A DNA stretch of 64,000 nucleotides, from positions 62,001 through 126,000 of the forward strand of contig NZ_MAOE01000002.1 of assembly GCF_001884185.1 (NCBI RefSeq). Direction: 5' to 3'. The notes under the pieces are model-generated. The model was not told the DNA's origin. It did no database searches and worked only from the letters and a program-made list of their open reading frames with translations. This document shows positions 59,122-64,000 of the stretch, in pieces. The position numbers were made by a program, and so were the translations under genes. Every line of letters starts with the position of its first letter. Position 1 is the first letter of the stretch. Origin of the DNA: Bacillus albus. Lineage in GTDB: Bacteria > Bacillota > Bacilli > Bacillales > Bacillaceae_G.

Positions 59122-60879
59122 ATGCGTAAAACTAAAATTGTATGTACTATAGGTCCTGCTAGTGAAAGTATTGAAAAATTAGAGCAATTAATCGAAGCAG
59201 GTATGAACGTTGCTCGTTTAAACTTCTCTCATGGTAGCCATGAAGAGCACGGCGCTCGTATTAAAAACATTCGTGAAGCTTCAAAGAAAACTGGTAAAAC
59301 AGTTGGTATCTTACTTGATACAAAAGGTCCAGAAATCCGTACTCACGACTTCGTAGACGGACAAGCTGAGCTTGTAACAGGTGCAGAAGTAGTTCTTTCT
59401 ACTGAGCAAGTATTAGGTACTGCAGAGAAGTTCTCTGTATCTTATGCTGGTCTTTATGACGATGTTGACCCAGGTTCTCGTATTCTAATCGATGACGGTC
59501 TTATCGAACTAGAAGTAATCGAAAAAGCCGACGGAAACATCCGTACAAAAGTTCTTAACAGCGGAACTGTAAAAAATAAAAAAGGCGTTAACGTACCAAA
59601 CGTAAGCATTAAGCTTCCTGGTATCACTGAAAAAGACGTAAAAGATATCATTTTCGGTATCGAGCAAAAAGTTGATTTCATCGCAGCTTCATTCGTACGT
59701 AAAGCGTCTGACGTATTAGAAATTCGCGAATTATTAGAAGAGCATAACGCTCAATACATCCAAATCGTACCAAAAATCGAAAACCAAGAGGGTATCGATA
59801 ATATCGATTCAATCTTAGAAGTTTCTGACGGTTTAATGGTAGCTCGTGGTGATATGGGTGTAGAAATTCCACCAGAAGAAGTACCATTAGTACAAAAACG
59901 TCTAATCAAAAAATGTAACGTGTTAGGTAAACCAGTTATTACTGCGACACAAATGTTAGATTCTATGCAACGTAACCCACGTCCAACTCGTGCGGAAGCA
60001 AGTGACGTAGCTAACGCAATCTTCGATGGTACAGATGCAATCATGCTTTCAGGTGAAACAGCTGCTGGACAATACCCAGTAGAAGCAGTAACAATGATGG
60101 CTAACATTGCAGTACGTGTTGAAAAATCATTACAATACGAAGATATGTTCAAAAAACGTATTAAAGAGTTCACTCCAACAATTACAGATGCAATTAGTCA
60201 ATCTGTTGCACATACAGCACTTGCTCTTGATGTAGCTGCAATCGTAGCTCCAACAGAAAGTGGATATACTGCGAAAATGATCTCTAAATATCGTCCAAAA
60301 TCTCCAATCGTAGCTGTAACATCTGACGAGCAAGTAGGACGTCGTCTTGCACTTGTTTGGGGTGTACAAGCATTTATGGCTGAGAAGCGCGCAGCTTCAA
60401 CTGACGAAATGTTAGATACAGCAATTCAAACAGGTATGGATGCAGGTCTAATCGGACTTGGAGATACTGTAGTAATCACTGCTGGTGTACCAGTTGCTGA
60501 AACTGGTACAACAAACTTAATGAAAATCCACGTTGTTGGTGAAGAAGTTGCTAAAGGGCAAGGAATCGGTCGTAAAGCTGCAAAAGGTAAAGTAGTTGTA
60601 GCGAAAACAGCTGCTGAAGCTGTAGCGAACGTAAACGAAGGTGATATCCTTGTTACAACAAGCACTGATAAAGATATGATTCCTGCAATCGAAAAAGCTG
60701 CTGCTCTAGTTGTAGAAGAAGGCGGTTTAACAAGCCATGCGGCTGTTGTAGGTGTATCAATCGGTATTCCTGTTATCGTTGGTGTAAACGGCGTAACAGC
60801 AACTTTAAAAAATGGCCAAGAAGTAACAGTTGATGCAGCACGCGGAATTGTTTATAATGGACATGCGGAAGTGCTATAA
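59122..60879 (+). CDS. pyk: Pyruvate kinase with C-terminal PEP-utilizer domain
   Basis: 585 residues from ATG 59122 (GGAGGTG upstream; the longer frame to 59077 is not supported). Barrel motifs [25 protein letters not shown], and [12 protein letters not shown] with [12 protein letters not shown]. The last 110 residues form the extra domain of bacilli ([23 protein letters not shown]). It transfers phosphate from PEP to ADP. Highly biased codons. Confidence 0.97.
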   Translation: MRKTKIVCTIGPASESIEKLEQLIEAGMNVARLNFSHGSHEEHGARIKNIREASKKTGKTVGILLDTKGPEIRTHDFVDGQAELVTGAEVVLSTEQVLGTAEKFSVSYAGLYDDVDPGSRILIDDGLIELEVIEKADGNIRTKVLNSGTVKNKKGVNVPNVSIKLPGITEKDVKDIIFGIEQKVDFIAASFVRKASDVLEIRELLEEHNAQYIQIVPKIENQEGIDNIDSILEVSDGLMVARGDMGVEIPPEEVPLVQKRLIKKCNVLGKPVITATQMLDSMQRNPRPTRAEASDVANAIFDGTDAIMLSGETAAGQYPVEAVTMMANIAVRVEKSLQYEDMFKKRIKEFTPTITDAISQSVAHTALALDVAAIVAPTESGYTAKMISKYRPKSPIVAVTSDEQVGRRLALVWGVQAFMAEKRAASTDEMLDTAIQTGMDAGLIGLGDTVVITAGVPVAETGTTNLMKIHVVGEEVAKGQGIGRKAAKGKVVVAKTAAEAVANVNEGDILVTTSTDKDMIPAIEKAAALVVEEGGLTSHAAVVGVSIGIPVIVGVNGVTATLKNGQEVTVDAARGIVYNGHAEVL

Positions 60880-60888
60880 GTAATACGG

Positions 60889-60920
60889 AGAGAAGGATCG
60901 GAGTCCTTCTCTTTTTTTTA
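60889..60920 (+). terminator. pfkA-pyk terminator
   Basis: agagaagga/tccttctct followed by T7. Confidence 0.92.
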
Positions 60921-61078
60921 CACAAAAATGAGGTAAAACTAGCTTAAGACGTCTGGAATTGCTTTTAAAAGCTGTTTATTATGAAGTTTGATAAGAAAGT
61001 GCATTCGGCTTTTATATGGTGTATATGGACGTTGTTAGGGTGTTTAAAGTGGATAGTATGTGAGAGGAGTGTGGAACT

Positions 61079-61468
61079 GTGAAGTGGTTACTATTCTTGT
61101 TTATATTAATACCGGCGATTGAGATTACAGTCTTAATTGGATCGAGTCATGTAATAGGTTTATGGTCTACGTTCGCTATGATTGTATTTACGGGTGTTGT
61201 AGGTGTGTATTTGGCGAAAAGGCAAGGTTTTAAAGTGCTTGGAGAGATTCAATCTAAGCTGAATAGAGGAGAAATGCCAGGAGGAGCGGTCCTAGATGGT
61301 ATTTTTATCTTTATAGGAGGTGTTCTTTTAGTACTTCCTGGATATGTAACGGATATAGTAGGTTTGATCTTTGTTATCCCTATGACGAGGGCTTTATTGA
61401 AGCCGTTTGTTATGAAGTGGATAGAATGGAAGTTTAGAAAGAACTCTACTATTATTGTGCAGAAATAG
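61079..61468 (+). CDS. fxsA: FxsA family membrane protein
   Basis: 129 residues from GTG 61079 with AGGAG nine bases upstream. Three hydrophobic segments: LLFLFILIPAIEITVLIG, WSTFAMIVFTGVVGVYLAKRQG and IFIFIGGVLLVLPGYVTDIVG. The FxsA signature (PxxE in span 1, RxQG, PGxxTD) is complete. In E. coli FxsA suppresses F exclusion of phage T7; its normal job is unknown. Same position after pyk as in B. subtilis. The stop TAG lies in the terminator stem. Confidence 0.92.
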   Translation: MKWLLFLFILIPAIEITVLIGSSHVIGLWSTFAMIVFTGVVGVYLAKRQGFKVLGEIQSKLNRGEMPGGAVLDGIFIFIGGVLLVLPGYVTDIVGLIFVIPMTRALLKPFVMKWIEWKFRKNSTIIVQK

Positions 61469-61502
61469 TGCTTAGATTATAGCGATCTAAGCACTATTTT
61501 TT
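61464..61502 (+). terminator. fxsA terminator
   Basis: aatagtgcttaga/tctaagcactatt with T6; includes the fxsA stop. Confidence 0.92.
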
Positions 61503-61587
61503 GTCTATAAAAGGATGAGAGGGATGGTTAAAGGTCCATTAATTAAAATTTAGTGATTGTGCAGATGAAATTCTTAAAGGTTAAAGT

Positions 61588-61745
61588 TTTATCCCGCTTT
61601 AATGGGCAGTAAGACCCCCACCTCAAAATTCAGCGAAAGCAAAGAAGTTAGGAGAGGGTCGGGCTGCCCATTAAAGTCCGATTGGTGAGGGCTAATAATC
61701 AGTGGGGGATGAAGAAAACCCCCGCTGACTAAAGTTTCACTTTAT
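61588..61745 (+). repeat. bcr1-like repeat, copy 1
   Basis: 158 bases from TTTAT (61588-61592) to TTTAT (61741-61745). Inside are ctttaatgggcag/ctgcccattaaag, accc/gggt and taatcagtgggg/cccccgctga pairings, so a folded RNA is likely. Length and the TTTAT edges match bcr1 of the B. cereus group. It lies downstream of fxsA. Confidence 0.7.
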
Positions 61746-62024
61746 TTGCTGTATATTTTTCGATTGGATCTGTGATTTGAGGAGTTAGTAGTTGTTAATG
61801 AGTCTGTTTTAGAATAATTCCTTTGAACTGAAGTTTGATTTGTATATAAAAAGAATGAATTGATGTGGAAATGCTAAAAGTGATCGGTGAAATACTTAGT
61901 TTAAGTCTAATTCTATGCGATTTTGTATATTTATTCATTTACATAAAAAGTAATAAATGTAAGTAATAATTATAAAAATAATAGAATAAATATGTAAAAA
62001 TACCTCGAAATATATATTTTCTAT
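61746..62024. other. Gene-free AT-rich spacer
   Basis: No frame with a ribosome site on either strand and no clear promoter. It separates bcr1 copy 1 from the ytvI 3' region. Confidence 0.5.
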
Positions 62025-62070
62025 GCAAAAAACAAGAAAACTATCCTTTTTGGGGTTCCGTTCTCTTGTT
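62025..62070 (-). terminator. Candidate ytvI terminator
   Basis: On the minus strand aacaaga...tcttgtt with inner gttcc/ggatagttt pairing and T6. It would end transcripts from ytvI about 100 bases past its stop. Confidence 0.5.
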
Positions 62071-62103
62071 GTGTGTGATGAGTATGAAAAATAAGTACAA
62101 GGA

Positions 62104-62132
62104 ATAATCAGTGGGAAATTCCCACTGATTCT
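62104..62132. repeat. Partial bcr1-like 3' hairpin
   Basis: aataatcagtggg/cccactgatt matches the last hairpin of the bcr1-like copies at 61696-61730 and 63475-63500 but lacks the rest. Confidence 0.6.
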
Positions 62133-62166
62133 ATGTAAGTTTTTGTTGTATATGAATTAGAAACTA

Positions 62167-63285
62167 TTATTTTGAAGGTGAGCCTTTAATATATTTCCAC
62201 AAATCATGGAACACACGAGCTTTGTGCAATGTATTAAGTAGTACTAAGGTGACTGGACCGATGATTAATCCTAAAAAGCCAAAGAGTTTAAAGCCGACAA
62301 ATAGAGCGATCAGTGTTGCTAATGGATCGAGGCCTATATTAGAAGAAAGTACTTTAGGCTCCATAATTTGTCTTTGGACAATCACGACGATGTATAAAAT
62401 GAGAAGACCAATGGCGAAAGCAGTGTCGCCAGTGAAAAATACGTATATAACCCAAGGAACGAAAACAGCTCCTGTTCCTAAATACGGGAGTAAATCTACA
62501 ACCCCTGTAATAATCGCGATAGTAATGGCGTATGGTACGCGTAATATTAACAGTCCGATTAGTACAATGACAGTTGTCATAGATACGAGTGTAAGTTGTG
62601 CTTTAACAAAACCGAATAAAGCTTTTCTTAAATCGACAAAAATCGTTTTTCCGTAGCCATGAACACGGTTGGGTAAAAATTTTCTTACTTTCTGAGCAAG
62701 ACGATGCCAATCGTAACTAATGAAGAAAGTGGCTAATAAAACGAATACAAGTACAGTTAAAGTTGTTGGTAATGCACTAATGAAATTTGTTAATCCACTT
62801 ATAATAGCGGTTAAAAGTTCTTTCATTTGCGTCGTTGCTTCTGTTCCTAAGTTTTGAATGTTTTGTGTAATCGTATAGCGCTGTGGTTCCCCAAGATGAT
62901 TAAATTTAGAAATTAAATCATCATAGAGAGGCATAATATGATTAAGTGCAAATTGCTGAGCGAATGCAACGATATCCGGAAATTTTACTGTAACAAGTTG
63001 TAGTAAGTATGTTGTAGCAGATATGGCTTCTGTTACAAGGTATGTAACGAGTCCGACGATAGCTCCGAATACGAGAATTAAGCTAACGAGTACTGCGAGT
63101 GCGCGAGGAAATTGTAGTTTTTGATTAAGGAAATTGACGACAGGATTAATCAAATAAGCAAATGCGAAAGCGATAATGAAAGGGTAGATAAGTCCTGACA
63201 TATATAGTAATACATAGAATCCGGCTACCGTCGCTACAATGACAAATATGAGTCGCAATATTATATATAGTAAGTTTCGATTCAA
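62167..63285 (-). CDS. ytvI: Sporulation membrane protein YtvI (AI-2E transporter family)
   Basis: 372 residues from TTG 63285 with GGGAGG nine bases upstream. About eight membrane spans and the family's signature regions GVVDLLPYLGTGAVFVPWVIY, KVLSSNIGLDPLATLIALFVG and LFGFLGLIIGPV. B. subtilis YtvI is the sporulation member; the autoinducer-2 name is a family label only. It sits between bcr1 repeats on both sides and in opposite orientation to fxsA and ytwI. Confidence 0.9.
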   Translation of the reverse strand: MNRNLLYIILRLIFVIVATVAGFYVLLYMSGLIYPFIIAFAFAYLINPVVNFLNQKLQFPRALAVLVSLILVFGAIVGLVTYLVTEAISATTYLLQLVTVKFPDIVAFAQQFALNHIMPLYDDLISKFNHLGEPQRYTITQNIQNLGTEATTQMKELLTAIISGLTNFISALPTTLTVLVFVLLATFFISYDWHRLAQKVRKFLPNRVHGYGKTIFVDLRKALFGFVKAQLTLVSMTTVIVLIGLLILRVPYAITIAIITGVVDLLPYLGTGAVFVPWVIYVFFTGDTAFAIGLLILYIVVIVQRQIMEPKVLSSNIGLDPLATLIALFVGFKLFGFLGLIIGPVTLVLLNTLHKARVFHDLWKYIKGSPSK

Positions 63286-63340
63286 AGATGTATACCTCCC
63301 ATTCCAATTTGGATTATCCTAATTCGTGCAACTTATAACG

Positions 63341-63372
63341 AGTGTGCCCCACTGATTAAAGTTTCACTTTAC
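63341..63372. repeat. Truncated bcr1-like end
   Basis: ccccactgattaaagtttca and following cttta repeat the 3' end of copies 1 and 2, directly before copy 2. Confidence 0.65.
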
Positions 63373-63517
63373 CCCGCCATTTGCGGGCAAGTAAATCTCC
63401 TATCAAAAGTGCGGCTGGATCAAAGGAGTTAGATGGAGATAAACTGCCCGTAAAAGCCCGATTGGTGAAGGCTAATAATCAGTGGAAAATACCCCACTGA
63501 TTAAAGTTTCACTTTAT
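63368..63517 (+). repeat. bcr1-like repeat, copy 2
   Basis: About 150 bases from TTTAC (63368) to TTTAT (63513-63517), colinear with copy 1: cgggca/tgcccg pairing, ccgattggtga-ggctaataatc, agtgg/ccact hairpin and ttaaagtttcacttta end. Sequence of the first hairpin differs from copy 1, but pairing is kept. Confidence 0.7.
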
Positions 63518-63850
63518 GTTATAGTGGAATGATGGATTTTTCCTGCTTTTTCAGTACGTGAGTGACTGGGAAAGCTTGGTGTTGATGCTTCTACTATATG
63601 GTAAAAACTTCATTTTCTCTTCTTTTTATTTTACCTGTTTCTTATTAGAAAAGAAAGGAGAGACGACCGTTTTTAAAAATGTATACATGTTTAAATTTTG
63701 ATGGTGAAAGTCTCAGTTTTTCATTTTGAAATACGTAAAAAAATGAAGTGGTTTATGTTGAATAGGCATCGATATAGCATGTATAACGATAGGTTTAAAG
63801 GTATTTTTATTTGGAAATGAGTTCATTATTTTCAGAAAGGAAGTGTAAAC
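63518..63850. other. Spacer upstream of ytwI
   Basis: 333 bases without a credible gene. An AAAGGAGAG at about 63654-63662 is followed by no useful start. No promoter stands out. Confidence 0.4.
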
Positions 63851-64000
63851 ATGATTAGTCAGTCAACGTTATTTTTATTCATACTACTTATTATAGGACT
63901 TATTGCGAAAAATCAATCGCTAACTGTAGCTATTGGTGTGTTATTTTTATTGAAATTTACGTTTCTAGGAGATAAAGTTTTTCCATATTTACAAACGAAA
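63851..64000 (+). CDS. ytwI: DUF441 membrane protein YtwI, N-terminal part
   Basis: ATG 63851 follows AAAGGAAGTG, and the frame is open to the window edge (50 codons). MISQSTLFLFILLIIGLIAK, then NQSLTVAIGVLFLLKFTFLG shows two membrane spans with the DUF441 pattern. In B. subtilis ytwI follows ytvI. The remainder lies outside the window. Function unknown. Confidence 0.85.
   Translation, partial: MISQSTLFLFILLIIGLIAKNQSLTVAIGVLFLLKFTFLGDKVFPYLQTK

Noticed and set aside
62222-62656. 144-codon plus-strand frame inside ytvI
   Set aside because: Antisense shadow of the ytvI membrane protein; no start signal.

Overview
The window comes from a low-GC, spore-forming Firmicute, almost certainly the Bacillus cereus group. 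The gene order from refZ to ytwI largely follows the chromosome of Bacillus subtilis (refZ-ezrA-cysteine desulfurase-thiI-sspA-mbcS; gerW-tpx-ytxK-ackA; argGH; ytkL-ytoI; nrnA-ytrI-ytrH-dnaE-ytsJ; accDA-pfkA-pyk-fxsA-ytvI-ytwI). The window also carries about 155-bp repeats bounded by TTTAT that match what is known of bcr1, a repeat confined to the B. cereus group. There are no rRNA or tRNA genes, insertion sequences or CRISPR arrays.

Layout. 1-1316: 3' end of tyrS and two small genes. 1383-5741: the one clearly accessory island, all on the minus strand. It holds an intact LXG toxin whose C-terminus is a colicin E9-type HNH DNase, an Im9-like immunity gene directly behind it, three paralogous putative immunity genes (one frameshifted), a 40-codon C-terminal remnant of a second toxin, and two diverged copies of the about 257-bp toxin promoter/leader. 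5844-28325: core genes (rpsD, methionine gamma-lyase, free-methionine-sulfoxide reductase, refZ, an EamA exporter with a divergent LysR regulator, ezrA, sulfur-transfer genes, sspA, mbcS, nadK, gerW, tpx, ackA, YitT). 28326-28801: an unusual, probably untranslated leader of the YitT gene made of three degenerate units with alternative pairings. 28957-36934: small genes, argGH, universal stress protein, SDR protein, alanine dehydrogenase. 37074-42589: lineage-specific genes (Gly/Ser-tailed membrane protein, cupin-GNAT-DUF6176 operon, ECF sigma/anti-sigma pair, two lipoproteins, one broken by an in-frame stop). 42620-64000: pepQ, ytkL, ytoI, APH kinase, nrnA, ytrHI, dnaE, malic enzyme with a FadR-type regulator, accDA, pfkA-pyk, fxsA, ytvI set among bcr1 repeats, and the start of ytwI.

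Functional themes. Central carbon flow (pfkA, pyk, malic enzyme, ackA, accDA, ald), arginine synthesis, sulfur transfer to tRNA and thiamine (desulfurase plus ThiI), sporulation (refZ, sspA, gerW, ytrH, ytrI, ytvI) and inter-bacterial competition (LXG island). Several genes end inside their own terminator hairpin, so stop codon and terminator are physically fused.

The most interesting items are (i) the LXG/colicin-type DNase with its Im9-like partner and the neighbouring decayed cassette that keeps only promoter, toxin tail and immunity genes, and (ii) the three-unit switch-like leader upstream of the YitT gene. Coordinates were read by eye; family assignments come from recognised motifs, not from database searches.
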